Assembly: GCF_000308375.1 (NCBI RefSeq)
Contig: NZ_BAFQ01000066.1
Location: 1-64,000 of the forward strand
Length of the DNA: 64,000 nt
Direction: 5' to 3'
DNA from: Nocardia aobensis NBRC 100429
GTDB lineage: Bacteria; Actinomycetota; Actinomycetes; Mycobacteriales; Mycobacteriaceae
Part shown: positions 8,559 to 16,746 of the stretch, piece after piece
Layout: the number at the start of each line of letters is the position of its first letter
Numbering within the stretch: the stretch's first letter is position 1
Position numbers and translations under genes: made by a program
The notes under the pieces: model-generated
The model's database searches: none
The model's input: only the letters and a program-made list of their open reading frames with translations
Told to the model about the DNA's origin: nothing

Positions 8559-9668
8559 ATGACGACACCGGCCTTGGTCCCACACTCACGCTCGCGGCGC
8601 ACCGGCGCCGACGGCGATTACGCTCGATTACTTCGTCGTGTCTCCGACGCGGGCTTGATGGACCGCCGTCCCGGCTACTACGTCATTCGGCTCGGCCTCG
8701 TCGGGACTGCGTTCGCGGTCGGCTGGGGGGCGTTCGTTCTGGTCGGCGACTCGTGGTGGACGCTCATGGTCGCGGCGTTCATGGCCGTCACGTTCGCTCA
8801 GGTCGCGCTGGTTATGCATGATGTCGCGCATCGCCAGGTCTTTCGGCTTCGTCGGCCGACCGAGATCATGGGTCGGGTCGTGGGGAATGCGGGGATCGGG
8901 CTGGGGTATGGGTGGTGGCAGGACAAGCACACTCGGCATCACGCCAATCCGAATCATGAGGCGCTCGATCCTGATGTCGCGCCGGACATTCTGGTTTGGT
9001 CGCAGCGGCAGGCGCGCGGTAGTCGTGGGTTGCCTCGGCTGATCGGGCGGGCGCAGGCGTTTCTGTTCTTTCCGCTGTTGATGTTGGAGGGGCTGAATCT
9101 GCATGTGGCCGGAGTGCGGGCGCTTCGGAGCCGGGCGGTCAAGCGTCGCGTGTTGGAGGGGGCGTTGCTCTTCGGCCACTTCGCTGTCTACCTGGGCGCA
9201 CTGTTCGCAATCTTGCCTGCCGACAAAGCATTTGCGTTCTTCGCGGTGCATCAGGCGTTGTTCGGTCTATACATGGGATGCATCTTCGCGCCGAACCACA
9301 AGGGGATGCCGACCTTCACCGGGGACGACCGGCCCGACTACTTGCGCCGACAGGTGCTGACCTCGCGCAACGTGCGTGGTGGCGCGTTGACCGATATCGC
9401 CCTCGGCGGGCTCAACTATCAGATCGAGCACCACCTGTTTCCGAGCATGCCGACTCCGAATTTGCGGCATGCCCAGGTCATCGTCCGTGATTACTGCGCC
9501 GAGATCGGCGTGCCGTATCACGAGACGGGGCTGCTCTCCTCGTATCGGGAGGCGCTGAGGCATCTGCATCAGGTGGGTGCGCCGCTGCGCAGCGGTGAGG
9601 CCGCCCGCGAAGCCGACGCCCGGGGCGTTGGGTCCAGCGAAGATGCACACCGGGAAGCGGATGAGTGA
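8559..9668 (+). CDS. Membrane fatty acid (acyl-CoA/acyl-lipid) desaturase
   Basis: A 369-residue integral-membrane di-iron desaturase. The three histidine boxes are intact: HDVAH (87-91), HTRHH (124-128) and QIEHH (288-292). The last box has Gln in place of the first His, as is typical of front-end/delta-6-like and some bacterial acyl desaturases. Hydrophobic segments flank the boxes (~45-85 and ~190-240). The ATG has GAGGGAG just upstream. It would introduce a double bond into a membrane fatty acid using oxygen and a ferredoxin/reductase pair, neither of which is nearby. Substrate and position of the double bond cannot be read from sequence. Confidence 0.92.
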   Translation: MTTPALVPHSRSRRTGADGDYARLLRRVSDAGLMDRRPGYYVIRLGLVGTAFAVGWGAFVLVGDSWWTLMVAAFMAVTFAQVALVMHDVAHRQVFRLRRPTEIMGRVVGNAGIGLGYGWWQDKHTRHHANPNHEALDPDVAPDILVWSQRQARGSRGLPRLIGRAQAFLFFPLLMLEGLNLHVAGVRALRSRAVKRRVLEGALLFGHFAVYLGALFAILPADKAFAFFAVHQALFGLYMGCIFAPNHKGMPTFTGDDRPDYLRRQVLTSRNVRGGALTDIALGGLNYQIEHHLFPSMPTPNLRHAQVIVRDYCAEIGVPYHETGLLSSYREALRHLHQVGAPLRSGEAAREADARGVGSSEDAHREADE

Positions 9669-9705
9669 GCGCCCCGACGCGGGGACCGGGGTGGGTGAAC
9701 TAAAT

Positions 9706-9761
9706 CGTGCAAACCTCGCCGATTTTTCGAGTTTTCTCGCATTCTTGTGGAGGTTTGCACG
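9706..9761. promoter_or_regulatory. Perfect 12-bp inverted repeat with 32-nt loop
   Basis: CGTGCAAACCTC (9706-9717) and GAGGTTTGCACG (9750-9761) are perfect reverse complements. The AT-richer loop contains a smaller CGAG/CTCG hairpin. No T-run follows, so a simple terminator is unlikely on the plus strand. It lies 38 bp after the desaturase stop and about 150 bp before the PPOX gene. An operator pair or a leader-RNA structure is possible. Confidence 0.6.
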
Positions 9762-9909
9762 GAAAATTCACCTCCCGCGATCCTTCAGCCACCCGAGCCG
9801 GGCAGTTCGGGCGCGAACCCGTCGTCGGCTGCGTGACGACAGCCGCCGAATTCCGGCAAGCGCACAATGGGCCGTGCGAGGATCGGAGCATCCAACCACG
9901 GGAGATCTG

Positions 9910-10353
9910 ATGACGACACTGGAACAGGCGGTGGAACTCGGTCGTGCCGAGAAGGGGCTTGCCGTCGTCTCCACCCTGAGATCCGATCAGACCATCCAGT
10001 CGACGCTGGTCAACGTCGGGATGTTGGCTCATCCTTCGACGGGTGAGCCGGTTCTGGGGTTCGTGACCTACGGCAAGGTGAAGCTCGCGAACCTCCGCGC
10101 TCGGCCCCAGGTGAGCGCCACGTTCCGGCAAGGGTGGGCGTGGGCGACGGTGGAGGGGCGGGGTCAGATCGTCGGGCCCGACGATCCGCAGTCGTGGATC
10201 GACGCTGAGGGGTTGCGCCGGCTTCTACGTGATGTGTTCACGGCCGCCGGCGGCGAGCACGACGACTGGGACGAGTACGACCGCGTGATGGCCGCGGAGC
10301 GCCGCGCGGCGGTTCTGGTCGAACCGACCCGGGTGTACAGCAACGGCAGCTAG
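9910..10353 (+). CDS. PPOX-class (F420-dependent-type) split-barrel protein
   Basis: A 147-residue protein of the pyridoxamine-phosphate-oxidase-like split beta-barrel family, recognisable from GLAVVSTLRSDQTIQSTLVNVG, GFVTYGKVKLANLRARP and the VEPTRVYSNGS end; many actinobacterial members (TIGR03618-like) use F420. The frame is open far upstream, but ATG 9910 is supported by GGAGA 4 nt before it and by the family's usual length. It probably reduces or oxidises a small molecule with F420 or FMN. The haloalkane dehalogenase gene starts 21 bp downstream, so the two are probably one operon. Confidence 0.85.
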   Translation: MTTLEQAVELGRAEKGLAVVSTLRSDQTIQSTLVNVGMLAHPSTGEPVLGFVTYGKVKLANLRARPQVSATFRQGWAWATVEGRGQIVGPDDPQSWIDAEGLRRLLRDVFTAAGGEHDDWDEYDRVMAAERRAAVLVEPTRVYSNGS

Positions 10354-10374
10354 TTCGACGAAAGGGATTGGGCC

Positions 10375-11301
10375 ATGCGGGTACTGAGAACCCCCGACGA
10401 GCGCTTCGCGGGACTGCCCGACTTCCCGTTCGAACCGCATTATGTCGAGATGCCGGCCGACGACGGGACCACGTTGCGGGTGCACTACCTGGACGAAGGG
10501 CCGCCCGACGGTGAGGTCGTGCTGCTGTTGCACGGTGAGCCGTCGTGGTCGTATCTGTATCGGCGGATGATCCCGGTTCTGGTCTCGGCCGGGCTGCGGG
10601 CGGTCGCGATCGATCTTGTCGGATTCGGCCGCAGTGACAAGCCGGCGGACCGCGCCGACTACACCTATCAGGCACACGTCGACTGGACCTGGGCGGCGAT
10701 CGACGCCATCGGCCTCGACCGGATCACTCTCGTATGCCAGGACTGGGGTGGATTGATCGGGTTGCGCCTGGTGGGTGAGCATCCCGAGCGTTTCGCGCGT
10801 GTGGTCGCGGCGAATACGTTCTTGCCGACCGGTGATCGCCATCCCGGCGACGCGTTCCTCGCCTGGCAGCGCTTCAGCCAGGACACCCCCGACTTCCGAG
10901 CCGGGAAGATCGTCAACGGCGCCTGCCAGACCGAGCTTGCTCCCGAGGTGATCGCTGCCTACGACGCCCCCTTCCCCGACGACACCTACAAGCAGGGCGC
11001 CCGCCAGTTCCCGCTCCTGGTTCCGACCAGTCCGGAGGATCCTGCCGCACCCGCGAACCGAGCCGCGTGGGCAGTCCTGGAGACGTTCGAGCGGCCGTTC
11101 CTGTGCGCGTTCTCGGACTCGGATCCGATCACGCGCGGCGGAGACAAGGTCCTGTGGTCGAAAATCCCTGGCGCCGCGGCGCATTCACCGGTGACCATCA
11201 CCTCGGCGGGGCACTTCCTCCAGGAGGACAAGGGCGAAGAGCTCGCTGCAGTGGTCGTCGACTTCGTCCGTGCGACGCCATTGGACGAGTCGCCTGCTTG
11301 A
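10375..11301 (+). CDS. Haloalkane dehalogenase (alpha/beta hydrolase)
   Basis: A 308-residue alpha/beta-hydrolase. The oxyanion loop HGEPSWSYLYRRM (from His53), nucleophile Asp123 in CQDWGG (an aspartate in place of serine is characteristic of dehalogenases) and the catalytic His280 (AGHFLQED) are present. It looks like subfamily HLD-I, the group of DhlA and mycobacterial DhmA. It would hydrolyse a haloalkane to an alcohol and halide in the cytoplasm. The ATG is preceded by AAAGGG. The PPOX protein lies directly upstream on the same strand. Natural substrates of actinobacterial HLD-I enzymes are poorly known. Confidence 0.9.
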   Translation: MRVLRTPDERFAGLPDFPFEPHYVEMPADDGTTLRVHYLDEGPPDGEVVLLLHGEPSWSYLYRRMIPVLVSAGLRAVAIDLVGFGRSDKPADRADYTYQAHVDWTWAAIDAIGLDRITLVCQDWGGLIGLRLVGEHPERFARVVAANTFLPTGDRHPGDAFLAWQRFSQDTPDFRAGKIVNGACQTELAPEVIAAYDAPFPDDTYKQGARQFPLLVPTSPEDPAAPANRAAWAVLETFERPFLCAFSDSDPITRGGDKVLWSKIPGAAAHSPVTITSAGHFLQEDKGEELAAVVVDFVRATPLDESPA

Positions 11302-11885
11302 GGTAGCCGGATCGGTGGCGTGCCGACTCGACCGCTGCCGCTGTCCGCGTGCAACCGATGGCCACGGTCGGGGGCGCCGGGCTCGTCTACCGGCGTGCGG
11401 TGGTGCGGCCACAGAACAGCACATTGCCCGGGATACGCCTGAGGCGTGCCGGTGCAGGAGCTGTGCGATTCTCGTCGGAGCTATCGACGAAAAGCGTTTG
11501 CCGACAGAATCATACGACGTTCATGTCGGTCGGATGTGAAGTCCTCCGCCTCTGCGGTCGTCGAAACGCGTCATGAACGATGCGTTCCTTCGCAGGTGTG
11601 GCCGATAGCGACGAAGCGGGTGCTGGGTGCGCATGCATCCGTGCGGGATGACCGGCGACCACGCAATGTCGAACTCTACGGTGAACCGCTCGACGGCGGC
11701 GCGTACGCGGTGATCCACTACGGTGCGGGTGCGGGATCGCAGCGGCCGAGACCGATTGCGCCGCATACGATCCAAGCGATCATCGACCGCCGTGCGATGC
11801 AGCTGGCGTCTCCCTCCGCGTCACGCTGCGGTGCGCGGAAACAGTGCGGACTGCACACGATCCGAGGCGGAAAAGACAAGTTTCC
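11302..11885. other. 584-bp gap without a convincing gene
   Basis: No open frame here has a ribosome site with a recognisable product. A plus-strand frame of 147 codons (11446-11889) has a patch that reads protein-like (VELYGEPLDGGAYAVIHYG) but unusual composition elsewhere, so it may be a degraded gene. No clear terminator was found after the dehalogenase. Confidence 0.45.
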
Positions 11886-11921
11886 TTGACATTGGATGTC
11901 AAACATCCTTAACATTTGTTC
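11886..11921 (+). promoter_or_regulatory. Leaderless sigma-70-type promoter with two nested palindromes
   Basis: TTGACA (11886-11891), an 18-nt spacer, TAACAT (11910-11915) and then 6 nt to the GTG of the XRE gene. The spacing predicts a leaderless mRNA. The spacer carries two interlocked palindromes that share an arm: TTGACAT-TGG-ATGTCAA (11886-11902) and GGATGT-CAA-ACATCC (11894-11908). Both overlap the -35 and spacer, as expected of an autorepressor operator. Confidence 0.7.
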
Positions 11922-12176
11922 GTGGTCGGCGAGCAGCAGGAGCATCCGGTACGTACGCGGCGGCGCGAGTGCCGGATGACCCAGGCGCAGTTGGCGACAA
12001 CGGTCGGCGTCAGCCGGCAGACCGTGATCTCGATCGAACAGGGCGACTACGCGCCGAGTGTCTATCTCGCACTGCGGATCGCCCGTGCGCTGGGAACGAC
12101 GGTGGAAGACATTTTCTGGACCGAGGATCTGGAGGGGACATGGCCAAAACCACTGCATTCGAAGACATCTTCCTAG
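11922..12176 (+). CDS. XRE-family helix-turn-helix regulator
   Basis: An 84-residue regulator made almost entirely of one Cro/C1-type HTH: MTQAQLATTVGVSRQTVISIEQG followed by the usual PSVYLALRIARALGTTVEDIFW. It is of the small YozG/YgzD-like class often paired with membrane proteins. GTG 11922 is chosen because the -10 hexamer lies 6 nt before it and no Shine-Dalgarno site exists; TTG 11916 is in frame but would fall before the predicted transcription start. It overlaps the next gene by 37 bp. It probably represses its own promoter through the palindromes there. Confidence 0.85.
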   Translation: MVGEQQEHPVRTRRRECRMTQAQLATTVGVSRQTVISIEQGDYAPSVYLALRIARALGTTVEDIFWTEDLEGTWPKPLHSKTSS

Positions 12177-12637
12177 CGCTCGACGAGCCGGCCTGGGGAG
12201 ACGAACGCGCCCGCGAGGAGTTCTATCGGGGCTCGACCATGGCGCTGTGCGCGACGATCTACGGCTGCTATGCGATCGCGATCGTCGCCGCGGCGGTGGA
12301 TGCCAAGTGGGTCTCACTCCTGATCTTCGTGCTTCCCAGCCTCACTTCGCTCCTGCTGCTTCGCTATTGCGCGCGGCGCGGCATTGATATGCAGACCCTG
12401 CTGAAAGGCTTCCCGCTGCGGCGCAAACGGATCGCCTATGCCACGACGTATCCATTGATCGCCGCATGGCTGATCGTTTTCCTGTGGCGCACGTTGCCGT
12501 CGGATTCGTTGCCGCAGAGTCTGTTGGGCGCGGTGGTGGGCGGTGCGATCGGCGCGGGAGTTGCCGCAGCCATCGGCAGACGATTTCGCCGGCGCTCCGC
12601 AGCCGAGAATCTGCCGGAGGACGACAGCTTCGACTAG
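12140..12637 (+). CDS. Four-helix-type membrane protein paired with XRE regulator
   Basis: A 165-residue protein with about four hydrophobic segments (roughly 35-55, 58-75, 105-120 and 125-145), basic loops (RRGIDMQTLLKGFPLRRKR) and an acidic C-terminal tail. ATG 12140 follows GGAGGGG at short spacing, inside the end of the XRE gene, so it is translated with it. Small membrane proteins in operon with an XRE regulator are a common actinobacterial arrangement (DUF2178-like); function is unknown. A stress or cell-envelope role is a guess. Confidence 0.75.
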   Translation: MAKTTAFEDIFLALDEPAWGDERAREEFYRGSTMALCATIYGCYAIAIVAAAVDAKWVSLLIFVLPSLTSLLLLRYCARRGIDMQTLLKGFPLRRKRIAYATTYPLIAAWLIVFLWRTLPSDSLPQSLLGAVVGGAIGAGVAAAIGRRFRRRSAAENLPEDDSFD

Positions 12638-12738
12638 CGCGAGTCGGGCGTCACCACCACGCCGCCTACCCGATCTACACCTTTGAAGCGGGCGGCGACG
12701 TGCCCTGGTTCGATCCGAACCGTTCAGAGCTGCGGCTG

Positions 12739-13680
12739 TCAGCGCGAAAGATCAAGTGCCGCAGCGCGATAACGACCCGGAGGAGTGCTGTATTCGCGCT
12801 TGAATGCCTTGGCGAAAGCGAATTCGGAGGTGTAGCCGACTCGTTGGGCCACCGTGTGCAACGGGGTGTCGTCGGAGCGGAGCAAGCGGCCGGCGAGAGT
12901 CATGCGCCACCAGGTCAGATAAGCGAGTGGGGACCGGCCGACCGTGGCGGTGAAGCGGCGGGAGAAGGCGGCGCGCGACAGACCGCCGAGGGCACCGAGT
13001 TCTTCTACGGTCCAGGGCTTTTCGGGGCTGGTGTGTATGGCGCGCAGCGCGGTGGCGACGGGGCGGTCGGCCAAGGCGGCCGCCCAGCCGTTACGAGGGG
13101 TGCCGTCGTCCTCGGTGTCCAACCACCAGGCGCGCAGGATGTAGAGCAGCAATGTGTCGAGCAGGGACGTCACGATGGCGTCCGAACCGGGCTGAGACTC
13201 TTCGAGTTCGGTGCCGAGTAGTTCCACCGCCGCACGCAGGGAGCGGTGGGTGCCGACTCTGGGGCGTAGATGGACCACATCGGGCAGATCGGTGAGCAGG
13301 GGATGGGCACGCCGACGATCGAGTTGGTATGCGCCGCACAGTAATAGCGTGATGGGCGCGCCCGGTGTGTGCGGGTCGGGTGCGGGTGGTGGCCAGGATC
13401 CGTCGGGTCGCGGGTTCACCGCTCGCAGCGGCGCGGTCGGATCGCTGGCCAGTGCGTGGCCGCGGCCGTGCGGCAGGAAGACGATATCGCCGGGGCCGAG
13501 CGGAGTCGGCTCGCGGTTCTCGAGGATCAACCATGCCGAACCTTGCAGCACGACATGGAATCCCGTGCCGTCCGACGCGGGGAAACGCATTCCCCACGGG
13601 GCCGACTTGTGCTGGCGCGAGGAGTGTGGACGCCCGGTTCGCATCGTCGCGACGGCATCGCTGAGTACGTCCAAGCCCAT
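12739..13680 (-). CDS. AraC-family regulator with cupin sensor domain
   Basis: A 313-residue regulator. The N-terminal half is a cupin_6-type ligand domain (GTGFHVVLQGSAWLI, PLGPGDIVFLPHGRGHAL). The C-terminal ~100 residues form the double HTH of AraC proteins (LSRAAFSRRFTATVGRSPLAYL, then YTSEFAFAKAFKREY). It is divergent from the quinone oxidoreductase gene across 100 bp and is a likely activator or repressor of it. TGGTAG occurs twice as a direct repeat in the shared intergenic region (13688-13693 and 13703-13708), which could be half-sites. Confidence 0.92.
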   Translation of the reverse strand: MGLDVLSDAVATMRTGRPHSSRQHKSAPWGMRFPASDGTGFHVVLQGSAWLILENREPTPLGPGDIVFLPHGRGHALASDPTAPLRAVNPRPDGSWPPPAPDPHTPGAPITLLLCGAYQLDRRRAHPLLTDLPDVVHLRPRVGTHRSLRAAVELLGTELEESQPGSDAIVTSLLDTLLLYILRAWWLDTEDDGTPRNGWAAALADRPVATALRAIHTSPEKPWTVEELGALGGLSRAAFSRRFTATVGRSPLAYLTWWRMTLAGRLLRSDDTPLHTVAQRVGYTSEFAFAKAFKREYSTPPGRYRAAALDLSR

Positions 13681-13780
13681 ATCCGCATGGTAGACGAAAT
13701 CCTGGTAGCGAGACGAACGGACATTTCCGCAAGACTTTCACGCATAGATCATCTCTCCGCTGGTGAATAGCGTCAGTGAC

Positions 13781-14782
13781 ATGACAACCGACGCGATTAC
13801 CGCACGCACCGTCGTCTTCCACGAACTCGGTGATCCCGAGGTATTGACCATCGAAAATCTCGACCTGCCGGCGCCCGGACCGAAGGAGGTACTCATCCGC
13901 ATCGAAGCGCTCGGACTCAACCGGGCGGAGGCCTTGTTCCGGGCCGGCACCTACTACTACCTGCCGACACTTCCGGGATCCCGGCTCGGCTACGAATCCT
14001 CCGGAGTGATCGAGGCCGTCGGCGACGGCGTCACCGAATACGCTGTTGGAGACAAGGTCTCGACGGGCCCGAACATCGAGATGAGCTCGGCCGGAGTGTA
14101 TGCCGAGCGGGTGGTGCTGCCGGTGGAGTCGGTGGTCCCGCGTCCGGAGGGCCTCGACGCGGTCACCGGTGCGGCCACCTGGCTGACCTACTCCACCGCA
14201 TACGGCGGCATGATCGAAACCGGAGGCCTGCGTCCGGGCGACCACGTCCTGATCACCGCGGCGTCCAGTGGCGTCGGTATCGCGGCACTGCAGACCGCTG
14301 CCCGCATCGGCGCCATCCCCATCGCGGTCACCCGAACGGGCGAGAAGAGCCGATACCTGCTCGACAACGGAGCAGCACACGTCATCGCCTCGGCCGATAC
14401 CGATGTCGTGGCCGAGACGCGACGCATCACCGACGGCGTCGGCGCGCAGGTGATCTTCGACGCCGTCGGCGGGCCCGGCCTGGCTGAATTGAGCACGGCC
14501 GCAGCGCATAACGGCACGGTCGTCGTTTACGGCTGGCTCGACCAGCGCCCGATGGCCATGCCCATGAACTGGCCGCTCCGAATCCTCGGCTACGCCAACA
14601 TGGAACTGTCGGTCACCGCCGACGGCCGCCGCCGCATCAATCACTGGATCGCCTCCGGCATCCGCGACGGTGTGTTCCGCCCCCACGTCGGCGCGGTCTT
14701 CGATGGCCTCGACAGTATCCGCGAGGCCCACCGCCTCATGGAGTCCAGCACCCACACCGGCAAGATCGTCGTCAAACTCTGA
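13781..14782 (+). CDS. Zinc-independent quinone oxidoreductase (MDR superfamily)
   Basis: A 333-residue medium-chain dehydrogenase/reductase. It has a GroES-like N-terminal domain (GPKEVLIRIEALGLNRAEALFR), then a Rossmann domain with ITAASSGVGIAALQTAARIGA for NADPH. The structural and catalytic zinc ligands of alcohol dehydrogenases are absent, and the profile fits NADPH:quinone reductase/enoyl reductase. I chose ATG 13781; the frame opens at GTG 13763. Divergent from the AraC regulator, which probably controls it in response to a xenobiotic or electrophile. Confidence 0.9.
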   Translation: MTTDAITARTVVFHELGDPEVLTIENLDLPAPGPKEVLIRIEALGLNRAEALFRAGTYYYLPTLPGSRLGYESSGVIEAVGDGVTEYAVGDKVSTGPNIEMSSAGVYAERVVLPVESVVPRPEGLDAVTGAATWLTYSTAYGGMIETGGLRPGDHVLITAASSGVGIAALQTAARIGAIPIAVTRTGEKSRYLLDNGAAHVIASADTDVVAETRRITDGVGAQVIFDAVGGPGLAELSTAAAHNGTVVVYGWLDQRPMAMPMNWPLRILGYANMELSVTADGRRRINHWIASGIRDGVFRPHVGAVFDGLDSIREAHRLMESSTHTGKIVVKL

Positions 14783-14828
14783 GAAGCCGTTCGTTTCGCC
14801 CGCCGCAGGATTTTCCCGGCCAGCGTGA

Positions 14829-14852
14829 CCGGGGCGCTCCGAAGCACCCCGG
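14829..14852 (+). terminator. Possible weak terminator hairpin
   Basis: CCGGGG (14829-14834) pairs with CCCCGG (14847-14852) around a further GCT/AGC stem, 47 bp after the oxidoreductase stop. There is no T-run, which is common in actinobacteria. Low certainty. Confidence 0.3.
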
Positions 14853-14992
14853 CTTCGGCAAACTGGTGCGGTGTGTGACGTGCCGGTTGCGCTGCAGGTC
14901 GGCGCGGGGACGACGCAGGTGACCGGCATGGCGGGGGCAGATATCTGCCCGCAGCCCTTCGAATTGTGGGCTGGACGCCACACAGGGATTGG

Positions 14993-16024
14993 GTGATCGT
15001 CGTAGGGGTGGGCGGAGAGAACACTGCGGGAGAGCAACGCCGGTTCGGCCTCCGCGCATGGTGGTTGGGCCCTGCTCTCGTGCTCGTCGCGGCGGTGGTC
15101 TTCCGCGGCTGGTGGTGGGAGCTGTGCGTGCGGTGGTCGCGCGGCCCGCTGCCCGAAGCGAATCTTCTGCTCGGACATTCGGTTCTTTTCTGGGGTCGTC
15201 TCGGGAAAAGTCTTCAGTTCGTGGCCGGCCTGCCAGTGATCTTCGATCTGATCGGCGCTGCCGCGTTGAACGAATTCGGTAGACGGCACGTGAAGCGTCT
15301 GAGTAGAGCGAAAAACAGAATCACGGCAACCCGCGACGCGGCCCGGTTACTCGAACGCCTGCGCGCACTGGAGTGTCGCGTGAAGTCGGACCTTACGGTA
15401 GGGCAACGAGGACGCGATACTCCGGAGTACGAGTCGCTGCTGGCATCGCTGGTCGAGACATTCGACGGCGAGCTCATCTGCGCATCGTGCAGATATGCCA
15501 TGCCCCCGGTCTCGGTCGCCGACGACATCGTGGTCGTCGGGCCGGATCCGGTTGTATACAAATGGGAATGTCAGCATGGCCAAAAGATTTTCGAGAGCCG
15601 GGTCGAAGCGGCTTTCGTCAACACGCTGGACGGAAGCGAGAAAACAGCGTGGCGTAATGCCGAATACGTCGACCGGCGGGTGGAGCGAATCGGCTCGGTC
15701 CTGCTGGGAGTCCTCGTCCTCGCCGCCCCGACTTATCTCATCGCCCAGTGGACGGTGGGATCGCACCTGCCAGGGCTCATGGTGGCGATCGCGATCGGGC
15801 TGGTGATACTCGCGCCGTTGACGTACCTGACCACGCAACCCGATCAACGTCACCGTGCCGGGGCTGTTCTGGCGTGGCTCTGGGCCGTCGTGTGCTGGCT
15901 CCCGGTCCCGATAACTCGTTCGATCGTCTGGGTCATGCACCGCGAACATCCGGCCCATCCTCTGCGCTGGATTGCTTTGGGTCTGTTCATCTTCGGCTCG
16001 CTGCTCGACCTGCTGGCCAGCTAG
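14993..16024 (+). CDS. Multi-pass membrane protein of unknown function
   Basis: A 343-residue protein with an N-terminal membrane segment (ALVLVAAVVFRGWWWEL), a second near residues 60-75, a cytosolic middle of ~130 residues and three or four C-terminal segments (from SVLLGVLVLAAPTYLIAQW onward). The soluble middle part contains CASC and later WECQHG, a possible zinc site. I did not recognise the family. GTG 14993 is preferred because AGGG lies 5 nt upstream; GTG 14966 is in frame. It stands alone between two unrelated genes. Confidence 0.7.
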   Translation: MIVVGVGGENTAGEQRRFGLRAWWLGPALVLVAAVVFRGWWWELCVRWSRGPLPEANLLLGHSVLFWGRLGKSLQFVAGLPVIFDLIGAAALNEFGRRHVKRLSRAKNRITATRDAARLLERLRALECRVKSDLTVGQRGRDTPEYESLLASLVETFDGELICASCRYAMPPVSVADDIVVVGPDPVVYKWECQHGQKIFESRVEAAFVNTLDGSEKTAWRNAEYVDRRVERIGSVLLGVLVLAAPTYLIAQWTVGSHLPGLMVAIAIGLVILAPLTYLTTQPDQRHRAGAVLAWLWAVVCWLPVPITRSIVWVMHREHPAHPLRWIALGLFIFGSLLDLLAS

Positions 16025-16245
16025 GTCGAAGGCTTACAGCGGCCGGTCCGGTCCTCGAGGGCGCAACGACGCGATCGATGTCGTAACCGGGAAAACCCAC
16101 GACTGAAAGCTCGACCGTATCGGAATGTGGAACCGCGCGTTCTGGGTCGCGAATCTGCCGGAGACACTGGGGATTCGGCGGTGCACCCCGATTTCTGCCT
16201 CGGAGTAGCCTCGTCGCAGGAGGGGGCAGGCGAAAGGCGAAATGC

Positions 16246-16578
16246 ATGTCCAGCGGGAATGGGAATATGTTCAGCGTCTACGGGCGAATGACCGCCCTGC
16301 CCGGGCGGCGTGACGAGTTGATCGCGGTGCTTCTCGCCGGATTTCGCGCCGGCGGTGACGATAGCGGCCTGCTCCACTACAGCATCAACACCGCATTCGA
16401 CGACCCGGACACGATCTGGCTGACTCAACTGTGGCGCGATAAGGACGCACACGACGTCACCACCCGTTCCGAGCCGGTCGCCGCGGTCTCCCGCCAGGTT
16501 CCGCCGCTTCTTGCTCGGCAGCCTGACGGGACCTACGGCCACACCGTCCATGTGGGCGGTCGGCGCACCGAGGGGTGA
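16246..16578 (+). CDS. Putative quinol monooxygenase / ABM-domain protein
   Basis: A 110-residue single-domain protein of the antibiotic-biosynthesis-monooxygenase (YgiN-like) ferredoxin-fold family: FSVYGRMTALPGRRDELIAV, GLLHYSINTAFDDPDTIWL and the WRDKDAHDVTT helix. Such proteins form dimeric barrels and are often quinol monooxygenases or stress-related enzymes without cofactor. ATG 16246 is the chosen start; ATG 16267 is a possible shorter start. No functional partner is evident nearby. Confidence 0.85.
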   Translation: MSSGNGNMFSVYGRMTALPGRRDELIAVLLAGFRAGGDDSGLLHYSINTAFDDPDTIWLTQLWRDKDAHDVTTRSEPVAAVSRQVPPLLARQPDGTYGHTVHVGGRRTEG

Positions 16579-16746
16579 TCATTCGGCGCCCTTGCCCCGG
16601 CCTCTTCGACGGACCGAATCCCGTGATCAGTGCCCGCGGCAGGAGCCGCGCGCGACTCCCCGGCCATCTTCCAACTGTCATTACCAAATGCTGTTCCGAC
16701 GCATAGTTTTTGGATTGGATATGAAGACTCGAGGGGGCTGGCTGCT

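Noticed and set aside
11446..11889. A 147-codon plus-strand frame before the XRE promoter
   Set aside because: No start signal, odd composition and its end runs into the XRE promoter; at most a decayed gene.
13091..15289. A 732-codon minus-strand open frame
   Set aside because: It overlaps AraC in another frame and is antisense to the oxidoreductase; no domain is recognisable.
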